Source of the DNA: Salvelinus alpinus
Taxonomy: Eukaryota > Chordata > Actinopteri > Salmoniformes > Salmonidae
Direction of reading: 5' to 3'
Assembly: GCF_045679555.1 (NCBI RefSeq)
Contig: NC_092120.1
Location: 9,785,805-9,849,804, forward strand
Length of the DNA stretch: 64,000 nt
Numbering within the stretch: the first letter of the stretch is position 1; every line of letters begins with the position of its first letter. Of the stretch, positions 1 through 23,000 are shown piece after piece. The notes beneath the pieces are model-generated. The model was not told the DNA's origin. It ran no database searches and was given only the letters and a program-made list of their open reading frames with translations. The position numbers were made by a program, and so were the translations under genes.

Positions 1-3000
1 ATCGTCTATGGTGGCAGGTTGGTGATGAATCTTGTCATTGGGATGAATCTTGTCCAGGAGGCAGCTCTGCACAGTGGTCAGTAGCTGGCACATCCACAAA
101 GTCATAAAATCAGATTTTAAACCTAACCCGAACCTTAACCCTAACCACACTGCTAACCTTATGCCTAACCTTAAATTAAGACCAAAAAGCACATTTTTGT
201 TTTCATTAATTTTGTATGATATAGACAATTTTGACTTAACAGCTGGCCCATCTAGAGAAAACCGCTCAGTGCTGCTTCCAGGGCAAGATTCATCCAAATA
301 AACTTCAACCTGCATCTATGGTGTGCTATGCTGTCCTCCCTAAAAATATCAAATTTACTGTCCAACATACATCCAGCAGACCGCAGTCACACTCCTCTCC
401 ATTCTCCACGTAGAGGTTTCCACAGCGTGGCCCCCCCAGCAGTTTCTCAGGCTGGGGCACGTTGAAGAGGCACATCCCACCACCATGGAGCAGGCTGAGG
501 GACAGGTCTCTGGCACTGCAGCTGCTGAACAGCTGGCCTGGCATGAACCTGGAACAGAGGTGCAAAGAGAACAAGACATTTAGTGGATGCTCTTATCCAG
601 AGCTTCTTACAAGTGCATTAAAATTAAGTGCCTAATAATTAACATAATACAAGGCAAGTGAGGATCACAGCTGCACATAACTGACCCTTTGTTTTGTATC
701 ATTGACTTTGCATGGCCTGGTGCTTCTGTAATGCACGTCAAACCTCGCCCACCATAGCCCCCTAGCCCCTCACCCAGTAGATGGCTCCATGATGCAGCCT
801 CCCAGGCGTGGTTCATTCTGACACTGGCAGCGCCGGTCGGCCGTGTCGTGATTCATGCCCAGATTGTGCCCGAGCTCGTGGGCAATGGTGGACGCCACCC
901 CCAGTACACTGACCAGGTGATCCTGCACACAGAGAGGGAGAGGGAGACACACAGAGTCAGTCAACTACCAGACTCATACTGTCACCGTGGGGCAGTTACC
1001 CCTCTACTCCACTGATAAACCTAACTGAAGCTAACTAACTCACCACATTGACCCCTCCTGACCGGTCCTTGGAGCACATGGAAGACTGAGAAGCCATTCC
1101 CACTGTAGTTCCATCAAATGAGCCCCCCCTGGAACAGATCAACACATACAGTTATAGTTAGTCTATTTTCACAAAGAGGCCATCCACTGGTATATACACA
1201 TGTATTTGGGATGAATCTGCTTCCATAATGTACAGGTGTGAGAAAGGCACCGATTACTTCAACCAAGTCCATTTGACTACTCACATAATGAGCTGAGCAT
1301 TGTCGTGGCGCAGGCGGGGCAGCAGCTCTCTGGTGCGCCACTCCAGGAAGCGGTTGAGAGTGTCTGAGGGACTCTTGTCAACCTGGATCTTATCCTGGTC
1401 ACTCCAGATCTCCACCCCAGTTAGAGCCACACGCACACTCAGCGGCCGGTAGAACTAGAGGGGTAGATGAGGACCACCATGACAAACCAATACAAATATA
1501 CAGTGGCCAGTTTAGGATTCCCTTTGGCTCCAGAAAAGCTTGAATTATTTGGGGCATGGAAACGTTGCTCAATTTGTATCAAGGGACCTAATGTGTGCCA
1601 GGAAAACATTCCCACACCATTACACCACTGCCACCAGCCTGTACCGTTGACACCAGGCAGGACGGTGCCATGGATTCATGCTGCCTACGCCAAATACAGA
1701 CTCTGCCGTCAGCATGACGCAACAGGAACCAGGTTAAGTTGGACCCGGCAATGTTTTTCCACTCCTCAATTGTCCAGTGTTGGTGATAGCGTGCCCACTG
1801 GAGCCGCTTCTTCTTGTTTTTAGCTGATAGGAGTTGTTGTAGTCTGCTGCAATAGCCCATCCGTGACAAGGATTGACGAGTTGTGTGTGAGATGGCGTCC
1901 TGCGCCATTATATGCCTGTTTGTGGCCTGCCTGTTTGCCTGCACGATTCTTGTCATTCTCCTTTAACCGCTCATCGAGCTGTTTTCACCCACAGGACTGC
2001 TGCTGACTGGATGTTTTTTGTCTGTGGCACCATTCTCTTTAAATCCTACACACTGTCGTGTGTGAAAAACCCAGGAGGCCAGCCATTTATGAGATACTGG
2101 ATCCAACGCGCCTGGCACTGACAATCACACCACGCTCAAGGTCGCTAAGTTCGCTCTTTTTGCCCCTTCTAACGTTCAACCGAACAGTAACTGAATGCCT
2201 TGATGCCAGTCTGCCTGCTTTATACAGCAAGCCACAGCCACGTGACACACTGTCTGTAGGAGCGAACCATTTTCATGAACGGGATGCTGTACCTAATAAA
2301 CTGGGTGTAAGACATCCTCAAGCAATTTAATTTAACTTTTGAAAAGCGATATCCCAAGTATAAATACAGTAAAGTACACACACTAAAGGGTGAAAACATT
2401 TGTTTTTCGCAAGATAATGTTTTTTAGACACCTGCAAACTTCAAGGAGTAGGGCATTCAAAGACTTGGTCTGTTGGGAATACACGATATCGTCGGCCTCC
2501 TGCTTGCTTGAGGAACAATAGAGAAGCAGTAGACGATAGAAGAGGAAGACTTACCTGGACCACTTACTGAGATGTGGCTTTTGTCAAGTAAATCAGGTGT
2601 TAAATGAGGTGAAAATGAGACAACTTTAATATTAGGTTACATACCCAGTCTACTTGGTTGGCCACATCCAGCATTCGATAGATGATAGTCTTGTTGATTT
2701 TCTGGTAGTTACGGTACTGTAAACAATAACAGTTATTGGTTAGGACAATAGAGGCAGAACATGATGGGATTGGTCTAAATGTACTGGGGTCTCTTCAAAG
2801 TGCAGCTATGTCAGTGCCTCGCTTACACTAGGCGGCATTGTCGTACATTAGCTTTATGGTACATTACCTCTTTGTGATCAGCTACAAGCACAAGCTCTAT
2901 GTACTTGGTCTCTGAGAGAATGTCCCTCTTACTCTGCAAAAAAGCAAAGTGTAAACAAAAGATATTCGGGCCAATGTACACTACGATGTCGACAATTTCC

Positions 3001-6000
3001 AGCAGTGGCAAAAACGTCAGTAGTTCCAATCCCAGGATAAACAAACATGTGATTGTGCTTCCAGCCCCTCTCACCCTGTGTGGGACTTGTGGTGGGATGT
3101 GGATTGGGGGTACAGGTGTATGGGACACCCCACAGCCCCCAACACTACCCCTCTCCAGAGGTCTGGTAGAGTAGAGCAGGTGCATCCCCTCCTCCTCCTC
3201 CCCTCCACTCTCCTCTGCCCCCTCCTCGTCCTCATGTTCTTCCTCAGGCTGCAGCTCAAAGCTCAGGGTGGAGTTGATGGCCACCACACCCCTGAGAGAG
3301 AGAGGGGAATAAACAGGGACTCACTCAACAGGGACAAAAAATGGCGTCCAAGTTCAAAGTAAATACAGTTACTTCAGGTGAGGACATTGTTCAAGGCTCT
3401 GCTAGCAACCATATTACGTTCGCTACATAAACATGACCCTAAACCGAGTATATGGCCACATGGTCTGCCCACGCAGTAAAGAGCTCTAAATAACTCCAAC
3501 TCTAAATAAAGGTCAAGAGGATTTTCCATGGATTTCCGCCAAGTTCATTTGGATATCCCTTAAGTATCCAAGCCAGCGGAAGGGACCCCAGATTAAAAAT
3601 GGCGCTCTCTCAAATCGGGTGATTAGTATGCTTGAGGAGGTCAGAGTTCTTTCAGATTAATCTGGATTGGATTAAAGCCACCTCACGGTCGATCATTCTG
3701 CCCCACTCACATAACCATGACGTTGTCCGTACTGCAGGCAAAGGTGAAGTGCCCTTAGTAAAGACTTCCCCTTTATAATAATAGGTTTACCATATAGTGC
3801 ACCACAAAGGGTTTAACTGAGGTGGGTGATAAAGTGGGATAAGGCTGACCCCTGTTTAGATCACTTTACTGGTTTTAAATGCATTAACCATTACATAACA
3901 GAGAATGAAATGCATATGCTTAAGGTCATAAGGTCATGCGGGTAAACTTATTGAGCTGTTAGGCTCTATTTCTTAATGGAAAACCTAAAAGGCATGATTA
4001 CACAGTATGAATTTGTATGATCTCACTTCCATGGACACCATTCTCAAATCAAGAATGTTGACTGGGTACATCTACAGGGAACATTGTTCGCATGCTGTTG
4101 CCTTGCTTGTGAAGTTCCGTGAAATTGTACATTCCTTTGGGTAGTGACAGAGGGGAAAGTATCCTAATTTTGACAGGCCGCATACCATCCTGTAGTTTTG
4201 ACAGAGAGTTAAAGTTGATATTATTACCTGAGTCCAGAGCAGGTACTGAGAGCCACCCTGGACTGTGGGAAGCCCCTCACTGAGCCGTGGTAGTAGCAGT
4301 GAGTCTAGGAGATAACAACCAGGGAGATAGTAGTCAACATAATATAATGACAACATTATTATCCAAGCTCATATGAACTAACTTACCGTTAACTATCCCT
4401 ATAACAAATCAGAACATTTACAACACATTACTTACCACTGTGCTCTCCTCTAAAGAAACCCCAGTGCCATTAGGGAGGTAGTAGAAGATATTGGGGGGCT
4501 TGGGCAGGAGATCACTGCAGGGAGAGGACAGGGTTACTGTACATTCATTCAGACTACTTCCTCTGAAGATTTGTCTGAAGTCCGAATTTTTTAATTGCTA
4601 ATGATAAACCCCTTTATGAAACTATGAAGTCTTAACTCAACAATGGCAAAGGTTGGGGCATTTCAGCATCACATCTCCCCATTCAAATAGCTAAGGCCTA
4701 ATATTGAAATATATGTCATTTTCTGATATTTCAAAAGGGAGTATATTATGTTAGTGAGCTTACTGGTTTTTCTCCAGGTCCAAAAGATAGATGCTGCCTC
4801 CAAATTGAAGACCACACTGTAGCTTGTCTGGGTGACCGTTCTGTGAAAGGAAAAGAAACATACACCTGGTAATATGTACTGTGATTTTTATCCTCATAAG
4901 TCATTGGATTTAACTAACAATTTAACTAACTGTAATGCAAAAACCCGGTTGGACACTTCCCCCTAACAACTGTTGTGCTAAAGGTGAACAAGGACTTTGT
5001 GTGGCCAAATGAACTCATCGTCCAACAAAAATGACTTTGTTTGCTATTGTTGTTATTGTAATCGCTCAATGTTCCAACATGGTGTATTCATGATTAGCAT
5101 GTGATGGGTGTCTTAATGAGCGAATGCAGCCAAGAGCAGCTTGAAGTGGCAAACGGGGCAAAGGGACAATCTTCTTAGTGAAAGAACAGTAATAGCAAGT
5201 ACCACCATGTGGTCTTTCCTATTAACCCTGCGAAGGTTAAAGGATTGAGGCTTAGGAAGTCCTGTATAGTTCATAAAGAACAGGTTATGTACACAATGAC
5301 CTATATCCTTTAGAGGCTGATGGACAACATTTCAGATGTAGTAGACAGCTATGGAGCGCTCATCCTTTCTCCGCACTAAAGTTCCATTATTACACAATGC
5401 TCAGATTGGATAATACTATATACTTTGAATCACTTCAGCCAATCAATACTCATCCCATCAAACCAGTCAGCGGACATGAAATGAGATGGTGCGATTAACG
5501 TTATACTTTGTCTATGGCTGCAGCCGCCCCTGAGCACTATCTGTCAACTCGTACACCTACATGCTCTCTAAAATAGACCCAGTCTCTAAACGTGTGCAGC
5601 ACCCAGTCCTTGATTGGCACTGGCACCTAAGCACAATACTAGAGCCCAAATGGGCTGAATCAGACTGTCAGCCAGGGTTACCCCTCATAGGCACTAAGGA
5701 CCAGGCTATAAAAGGACTTCCTTTACCTGCTGCACATTTCTCTCACCAAACGCAAAGGCAGCGCAGCGGTGGATAAATTACGTCCTATCCCTCTTTTCAT
5801 GTCCGTTTCCCCTGCGCTTCCATCTCATTACAGTCATTCCCCCCAGCGGGAACTAACCTGTCTCCCCTCAACACTGTCTCTCTTCCTGCCAATCAGTCGC
5901 TTTCTAGCGCGTTTAGCGGCTCCACCTTTGAAGACAGTGAGTAAGTGAAACCCTTCCTGTTGGTGCTTCCCTCCTTCCCCACCGCAGAGTGCTGCTTCCT

Positions 6001-9000
6001 CGCTTTCTCCTCTCCAGCTAACTGACAGGAATTGGCAGGCTTGGAAATGGGACTAGAACTAGGAGTACTGACAGTAAGGTAATGGGTGGTGACAATATGA
6101 CAGAGAGGTCTGTTCAGTTCCAATGAACGGTGAGTGACTATGAGGAACCAAAAAGTCTACCTTCTCTGTGGACCGGCGAAATCATGCTGGATAATGTCAT
6201 TGCCGGGTACCCAAATCCAACAACAACTTACACCCAATTCACTCAGAAGTATTCTACTGTCCACAGTCCCAGAAATATTGTAACATCATCATGGTTCATA
6301 TGAAACAACTGTGTCCCTTTACCATAGGCTCTAAGAGGCTATTAGTAATAACATAACATTTCACACTGGAACCCAGTCATTGGATATGTACAAAATATAA
6401 CTGGTTCCACATCCAAGAATATCATAATCCAAGAAGAATCCCAGAAGTAGATGCTAATAATTGAGGTGGATTTCCAATACATTTGAATGAAAACATAACT
6501 CTGGTCTGTTTACAGTTTCTATAGTCTTTATTATAATCAGAGGGCTTTGGTGAGGTCATTCACCACAGTATGTAAGGAGAGTGTGACTGACTTATGTTGG
6601 GTGGGTCTGTGTTTTTGTTCTGCCAGGGCAAGAGTCCAATGAGTAACCAACAAAGACTCCAGGCACAATGGTGGAGATCTGGCTACAAACTACAAGGCAA
6701 AAAACAAACTAGAGTAATGTCAGTTATGCAACCAAAGAGAAGAAAGAATAAGGGAGAGAAAGAGATGGGAAGACATACAGTACATGTACACACTCAAACA
6801 TCTGCAGCTTTTGGCAAACTGCCTTGGATTGTGGTTTTGGGGTGAGAGGTCAGAGTAGAAACAGGGCTCCTTCCAGAGCACAGCAGAGCTACATCTGTTC
6901 AGGGCTCTAGTGGAGGATCACACCCAAATATCTGGAGCTCAGCCAAGAAACACCCACCCTCTCCACACTTTGTTTGTCATTGCCTCACTTCTCCCTTTCT
7001 CACCCTCTCCCGCTCCCTCTTCTTTGAGCATTACAAATTCTCTTACATTTCTCTCCTTGTCTCTACCTTCTCTTCTCTCCCCCTGCTGAACCCTTACATC
7101 ACACTCGCAACAGGTCTCTCGTTTCACTCTCACTGGCTTCTTACACCTCTCACTCTTCATCTTATCGACAACCATGTCCACTCCATCTCTGCTGCCATTA
7201 CCTCTCATTCCCCCACTCTCTCTACCTTCACCCTCTCCTCCTCTTATTTCCCCCCTCTCCTTCTCTCCCTCAGTGAGGTAAATGTCCCAGGCCGATCTCC
7301 TGCTAGTAACAAGATGAGCTCACCGCCACATGAATGCTGGGTGGGGTCCATTCAGACCCAGAGCTGCTTGTGACCCACAGCAGAATAAATAAACCAGGGA
7401 GGAGGAGAGGGGAACATGGGCAGAGGGGGTGTAACGGAGGAAGGGAGAGAGGGAGGGACAGGGCAAGTAGTGATTCCTCTCCAGCTCTTTCAGCTCAACG
7501 GGAGAGTGCAAGGGAGGGAAATACAATCAGTCAGCTCCTGGGATGTCTGTCTTCCTCAGTCCCTGTAGTGCTTCTCTGTTATTTAGTCTGACCCAGAGCA
7601 GCCCTGGATCCTGTTTTTGGATCAAGTCTGGACATGTCAACGGAGTGTGCCTGTCCACTATCTGGGGGAAATCTCTGGGTTAGTTCATGACTTGTGTATC
7701 CCTTTGCATAACAATAACAGCCAAGTGAATTCATGTACAATGGGCAACATGAGATAGAGGAGTGTCACATTCAACTCCAGTCCCAAAGGGAATGTGGTGG
7801 TTGCTGGCTCTGCTCCTCTTCCCTAGCACTTGACTGATACATATTGATGGACCAGAGAGTGAACCCTTCCTGTTTATAGATGTTCAACAGATTGTGGTAT
7901 GAAGGCAAGAGTGAAAACCATTTCACTGGAACTCATGTCTGCCTCTGACTGTTTCTTTACTGCTGTGCATGGATATCTAGAACTAACCTCACCAATAGGA
8001 AAAGAGATTCATTCCCATTTAACTAGTAGCCAGCCTGCCTACTGGCATTACCTTCACTTGGGCTCAGAGAAGTACTCAGTGATTTGAATTACTTTTGGGG
8101 TATAATGAATGATCTGGTTATATAAACACGGCCCCGGTTGGGGATTAACTCAAGACCATTCTTTACCCGGCTCAATACACCACACACCCTAGTGAAACAC
8201 TTTCCCTACAGACACTTTCTTAAGTAGATAAGAAGGCCCCCCCTCACGTAAAGAATCAGTCTTACCATGCTTGGGTGTAAGACAATAATGCCCCCCCTCA
8301 CACACACGGCCGTCTTAATGGTAGGGTAAAGGGTTGGGGTGGCAGAAATGCTTACTGTCAACACAGAGCGATCGGGCTCTGAATTAGCTGAGATCCCCTT
8401 CTTAAGCTGTATTAAGGTGAAGCTCCCTGCTGCACGCCTTACACACCAGAGCTCCCTGTGTGTGTGGTGTCACAAATCCATTCATAACCAAGTTGGTGTG
8501 GAGGCTAATAATAGCAGGCACCAGAGAGGTGAGCACTGAGCAGCAGAACAACTCAATTACAAAGCGTTACCTGCAAACTGATAACATGTCATACATGTCT
8601 GTATTTTCTTCTTAAAACATTCCTTTCAACATCAATGTGGCAACTGTCTGAAAGTTTGTCTGACAAAGTAGATCTATTCATGGTTCAACGTTGACAGAAG
8701 CTATTCAGGTCATGTCAAGTCCTCTCCCAAGAGGACACAAGTCACCTGCTCCACCATAAGAAATGAAACTAACACTGTGGTGTCTGGCATGTTTTCTTCT
8801 TTAATATCTCACTCACGTATAATCAATCTGAGATCCTAATGGGGCTGGGAGCTACACGCATTTCATCAAAACAAACTCGTAGTTCCTTTGAACTAACTAA
8901 AATAATAATCTGGATTTCTAGCATGGTAGTGATATGCAAAGAATATACACTCAGATCTTTTTACCTCGAGAGAACATTTACGAGCGTCTTATCTATAGCT

Positions 9001-9781
9001 AATCATGCTTTGTTAGACAAATAAAGATCTACATTTAACGTGATGAAGTTGCACACTATCATGGTGATTACATTCAAGTAAGTGCACTCAGTTTGAGTGG
9101 TGAATTGAAATACTTTAATTAGTGCTATTTAGAGCACAAGTGGTGGCTCTAACTTCTAAGGTCACACTTGGCTCAGGTTGGAGTGATCTTTATCACTTGA
9201 ATACCCTGGACTGGGAAATGGAGCGTTACAGGAATTACATTGTTCAGGGGATGGGTGGGTGTTGATGAGGGTGGACGGACAAAGTTTGAATCACAGACAC
9301 ACCCCTCCCATATGGCTTCATTCCCCACCTTTCTTCTCATTTCTGACAAACAATCTAAAAACAGGTCCCGGTTACCATGGTTACACGTTGCATGTATTTT
9401 GAGTGAGTATGTGAATCACTGGTGTTATGTTCGTCAGTATGAGCAGTAGGCTGTGGGTGCAGTAACCTCATGACAAGTGAAAAACGGCTACTCATTCATC
9501 AATGACTGCAGTGATTCAGAGGATAAACCACACAATAATGTAGGAATTAGGAGTGACTCTCCACTGAGTCTTAGCCAATGAGGCCCACTCAACTGTTATT
9601 TGTATGACATTGCAGTGCCCTGGTTGGTTTTGAAACCAGTAAACAAACGTCTGGGTGCCTGATGGAGACTGCTTTGCCAATGGGATTCAACCTTTTGAAA
9701 GTTAACATTCCGATCCAGTAGCTAGCTTAAAAAGTGATGTGCAAAAATGTAGCCCTGTCATGCTCTTATTCTCTACTTTCC

Positions 9782-9860
<79 letters not shown>

Positions 9861-12282
9861 AAAGGAGGAGGGTGGGGGGGTCTGCTGTCTGGCTTCCTTT
9901 TTTGTGCTAATATAACAGAGGAAGGAAGTAGGCGCCTTGACATATTTTACAGGGAGCTTCCTGAATAAAAACTATGATCTGAAGAAGGTGGGGGGGACTG
10001 GTGCACTTTAAGAGGACGGACACTTCCTGTGCAGCTGACAGGAGGTCCGAAATCATATCCTGAAGAATTCCCCCATATCACACACTCCACCCAGAGAGGA
10101 GAACATCATAACACTGACGACCTTCGAATGGAAAAAAAACGTGAGCCACACAATTGGAATAACCAGGTGTGGGTTTGATGTTAGTTTGAGATATAAAACT
10201 GCAGTTTAAAATGAGGAGTTCCTATGGGACCTGTAAAAATAGAATGGTTATTAACCTCTGACACTATCTAAACAAAAATAAAGGCCACTTTATAAAAGTG
10301 CTCTGGGATCACTGAATGAAGAATGGTAACATGTACGCATGGAAATAGAAAGCAGGTAGTAGAAGTAGGACCAGAGTAATAGTGTGTATGTGTATGGCTC
10401 TGTGTAGAACGATACTCTCACACACACATTCTCTTGATGTCTGTAGTCTCACCTGCAAGGCCTCACTCAGACTTCTCTTGTGTCCGTCCACTACCACAAA
10501 GGGCCTGGTCCTCTCCAGTGGCTTGCCGTGCCTACTACCATGGTGGTGCTCTGGACCTGGGGACAGGGAGAGATGGGATCCATAGGAAAATATTGTCTTA
10601 TGTCCCTTGAGGCGCTATATTCTGATGAATAAATATCCGTTTGATACTCTAACATCAGGGGATGGAGAAACTCTTTTGTTAGTGCTAGTATTGACCCTAA
10701 AATCTAAATTCTCAGCTAATGGCAACCTATTATCCAGCCCTAGTAGTCAGTGAACCCCCTTCCCCATGGGGCAATGCTAATTCTAAGATCAAGTCAGCCA
10801 CATCTCAGATGGATATCCCTTAGTAGTAAGGACAAACTAATGTGGTATACAGGCTTGGGGTAGGATGCAGGAAATCTACAATTTTCATTAAATGGTTTCA
10901 ATATGCCAGGAAAAAAACTCAGCATCACAATCTAAACATGTACAATTCAAGATAATTGCACAAACCAATCAGTGATGCCGGATGTGCTTATAATAGCTCA
11001 TGCTCTCTCTTTCTCAGCCGGCATATCTTCTGACTCCTTTCTTCACACACACATAAAACAGACACAGCTGCATTAACTTCAGTACAAGAGGCTCTGTGTC
11101 CCCTGTCCGTTCCTAGTACAGCTGTTGTCCAGAGCCTGTATTAGGCTTGTTATAGATGACTGGCTGGCTGGCAGGTGTCTCGAGGACTAAAAAGTAGCAG
11201 ACCACCCCCCAGTGCTCATTTTACAATAGCCTACCTATGTACACTTAACAAAAATATAAATGCAACATGTTTTCATGAGATGAAATAAAAGATTGCAGAC
11301 ATTTTCCATACACACAAAAAACATCTCTCAAATGTTGTGCACAAGTTTGTTAACATCCTTGTAGTGAGCATTTCTCCTTTCCCATGATATCAAGAAACTT
11401 TGTGCTGGGGGCAATAAACTGTCCCTCTAAAATGTGCAGTTGTGTCACACAACGCCACAGATGTCTCAAGTTGAGGGAGCGTGCAATTGGCATGCTGACT
11501 GCATGCTGACCGTTGCCAGAGCTCCCTGTCCCCAGGTCCACCAGAGCCGTTGCCAGAGAATTTAATGTTTATTTCTCTACCATAAGCCACCTCCAACATC
11601 ATTTTACAGAATCTTCCCCAACGGGACTTGAACATGTGTCCTGCGACTGTCAAGCCAACAACTTTAAAGTTAAGCGAAAAGGTCTGAACCTCTTCACTAG
11701 GTGTTGGGTTTGACAGTCACTGAGCCAGGGTCCAAGTCCTGGTCGGGCCTACACCCGAATTCACTAGAAACATGTTATTATAAGTGTTTAGAAAGTAAAG
11801 GTATCAGATAAATATTAATTGTAATTGGCATAGTGTTACATGCTAGGCTCCAGTATAGAGAGAGGTTTAACTGACTGTAGGATAGGCCTAAAATGTAAGG
11901 TAATTTTGGATGAATTTGAGAGTGCCCAGGCAAGGACTGAAATCACATTTTAATTAGTTCCTTTGAAGTTGCCTGGGCTAAACTAGGGTTACTACAAATA
12001 CCTACTTGTAAGTGAGGAGTTAGACGATACTGTTGTTGCGTTCAAAGGAGACAGCTTCTCTTGTAGCTTCTCTTGTGGCTTCTCCATCTCTGTTTTATTC
12101 GAGTTCAAATGACTTTCCGCCGGCAGATATTCCTGCAAATCGTTATCGTCCAGTAATCCTAAACGGCTACTAATTAACGTATTTGATTGAGTACCGCGAA
12201 ATGTAACAGTCTCGAGTAGCACCAATGTTACCAGAGCTCCAGACAGAAACATTGTTGCGCAGTGACATTGGCTCGTGTCCAT
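1..12282 (-). CDS. adam15: ADAM15-type metalloprotease-disintegrin, 5' part (3' end outside window)
   Basis: Membrane-anchored zinc metalloprotease and disintegrin. I read 12 in-phase exons: 12006-12282, 10453-10556, 4764-4840, 4436-4514, 4228-4304, 3075-3291, 2868-2933, 2645-2716, 1285-1454, 1044-1128, 774-922, 371-548 (517 residues). Exon 1 gives a hydrophobic signal peptide. Exons 2-6 are the prodomain ([20 protein letters not shown]). RSKR, a furin-type site, forms across the exon 6/7 junction. The protease follows, with the zinc motif [12 protein letters not shown] near 845-880 and the Met-turn CIMEPS. The disintegrin domain begins as [18 protein letters not shown] and runs off the left edge. 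[14 protein letters not shown] and [13 protein letters not shown] match human ADAM15 closely, and the neighbouring DCST1/DCST2 pair supports ADAM15 over ADAM9/12/19. Exon 6 carries a Glu-rich stretch. The start is the ATG at 12282. The family is known; the orthology call is inference. Confidence 0.9.
41..295. repeat. MITE-like repeat with inverted ends in the last visible ADAM15 intron
   Basis: Left end GATGAATCTTGTCCAGGAGG and right end CAAGATTCATCC are inverted copies. Between them is a CCTAACC-rich stretch seen widely in salmonid introns. A second GATGAATCTTGTC lies just outside at 23-35. No coding potential. Family not identified. Confidence 0.55.
1499..2309 (-). mobile_element. Degenerate Tc1-like transposon copy in ADAM15 intron
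   Basis: A minus-strand reading frame at 1588-1956 encodes part of a Tc1 transposase (WKNIAGS..., [25 protein letters not shown]). The right end ACCTAATAAACTGGGTGTA and left CAGTGGCCAGTTTA are partly matching inverted ends. At about 0.8 kb it is roughly half the length of a complete Tc1 and lacks the catalytic C-terminal part, so it is a dead fragment. Confidence 0.75.
4841..10452. other. Large ADAM15 intron 2, no gene recognised
   Basis: Intron between exons 2 and 3. It contains one long TG microsatellite (9786-9859), a pyrimidine-rich stretch around 6955-7270 and only short open frames without family features. I see no transposase, RNA gene or additional exon here, and the phase across the intron (0/0) does not call for a missing exon. 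Confidence 0.6.
9786..9859. repeat. (TG)n microsatellite, about 37 units
   Basis: Uninterrupted TG dinucleotide run within ADAM15 intron 2, followed by a G-rich purine stretch. Confidence 0.97.
10557..12005. other. ADAM15 intron 1
   Basis: Intron following the signal-peptide exon. It holds a truncated Tc1-like copy (11247-11622). The following ~90 bp contain GTTCAAGTCCC on the minus strand, a pol III B-box-like string that might be a SINE remnant but is not enough for a call. The rest is unremarkable. Confidence 0.5.
11247..11622 (+). mobile_element. Truncated Tc1-like transposon, 5' end only
   Basis: Begins ACTTAACAAAAATATAAATG, the left terminal repeat of an abundant salmonid Tc1-like family, and continues into the first codons of its transposase (CCACAGATGTCTCAAGTTGA), then stops in the helix-turn-helix coding part. 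The same family recurs at 16359-17082 and 34240-35035. Confidence 0.8.
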
Positions 12283-12800
12283 CAATTAATCCACCTAAAG
12301 GGTGTAAAACAAGGCAACAGGTTCTGTCGGAGGCAACTATATGGCTACCTCAATTTGCCTACAAGGGCAAATGTCAAGCGAAAGTCCATGATAGGCATCC
12401 ACAAAGGCACGCGCAGAGCAGAAGTGTTGCATGGGCCAGTCAATCGAACGTGTAACTTTATTTCAAGAGGCTGCATTCACCTGCGCGATTAGCCCACACC
12501 ATAAAGTACTGTAACAAGCCTCTAAACAAGACCGGCCCGCTGTCCGTAGCCTCTGGCTGCAGTTATCGCAGGGTCATATTTCCAGTACCGTTACCTTCAC
12601 ACACAGAGCTACTACAATATATGTCCCTTCCGTAGCGGAGATGAACCCACTGTGATCTTGTTAAACTCCCAAAGTGCTATCCAGAATATCTTAATTCCTG
12701 AAAGGCAGACAGTTTCTCACATGCAAGACATTCGGGCCAAAAACTGAGTGCGTGTTTACAGCGATGGTGTAATCGCATTTCAACCCCCGTACAGGGCGGG
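12283..12800 (-). promoter_or_regulatory. Putative ADAM15 promoter / 5' UTR
   Basis: Sequence immediately upstream of the ADAM15 start codon. It is more GC-rich than the surrounding introns and free of recognised repeats. No TATA box is obvious. Position is the only real evidence. Confidence 0.3.
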
Positions 12801-13323
12801 ATTTTCTCTTGTGCTTTAACTCTTTACTGCCTGAATCTTTCTGTGCGGTCACATTATAGACCGCCGCTTATTCTAACAAACCTTACACAACATTTCTATA
12901 TAGCAAATTCCCCCCCAAAAATACAAAAATCGATTTATAAAATCCTGCATTTAATATAATTAAGTGTGACTAAATTATGCAAATGTTTACCTTACACGGA
13001 CATAGGCTATTTAATCTGATAATATGTCATCCTATTGTCTGAACATCCCAAATAATTCGCTGGATCTCCAGTTTTGTCATTTGTCAGCATTGCTAAATAA
13101 ATAAAACCTCTGGAGAAACAGATGCTATTGTTATACTTGTCTGGTCGATTTAACTATTACTTAGTCACAGGAAATAGAACTTTGGACAGGGATTCAAGGA
13201 ATGAAACAATTTCAAAAGCAAGTTTGCTTTTATTGCTATTGAAGAAGATTGAGGACCAAAACCTGTAATGGGCTAATATGCTAAATATCTTTACTGTGTC
13301 TGCATGTGATTTAGGTGGTCGCC

Positions 13324-22744
<9,421 letters not shown>

Positions 22745-23000
22745 CACTGCCATTAAATAATTAGCTGGTTTTATAATTTTGCATCCACTCGTTTAGAACA
22801 TGCTGAAAGAGGGAATAATTCCAGAAGAGGGAAGAACTCCATCTTGGTGACCTCATAATGCAACTTAGTTCTGTGGAGGCCTGCAACAATAATGATTCTC
22901 TAGTGACAGACTTAGAAATAAGAAAACAAATCTTATGTCTATGGGGAAGCATAGCATACATGGTCTTTTTCAAAGGTTCGTGCAAAGTGGCCAAGCCGCG
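22745..23000. promoter_or_regulatory. Putative bidirectional promoter of DCST1 and DCST2
   Basis: The two inferred start codons point away from each other and are separated by about 256 bp with no recognised repeat in between. The human genes are also head to head. A shared promoter driving testis expression of both partners is inference from arrangement; I cannot name a decisive factor site. Confidence 0.5.

Noticed and set aside
120-175. Interstitial telomere-like CCCTAACC sequence
   Set aside because: Only a few degenerate units, inside a MITE that occurs widely; not a TTAGGG array.
5561-7600. Several 60-90 residue open frames in ADAM15 intron 2
   Set aside because: No family motif, no consistent splice signals and low-complexity composition; chance frames.
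11622-11720. tRNA gene or intact tRNA-derived SINE
   Set aside because: A single B-box-like string is present but no plausible A-box or cloverleaf could be traced.
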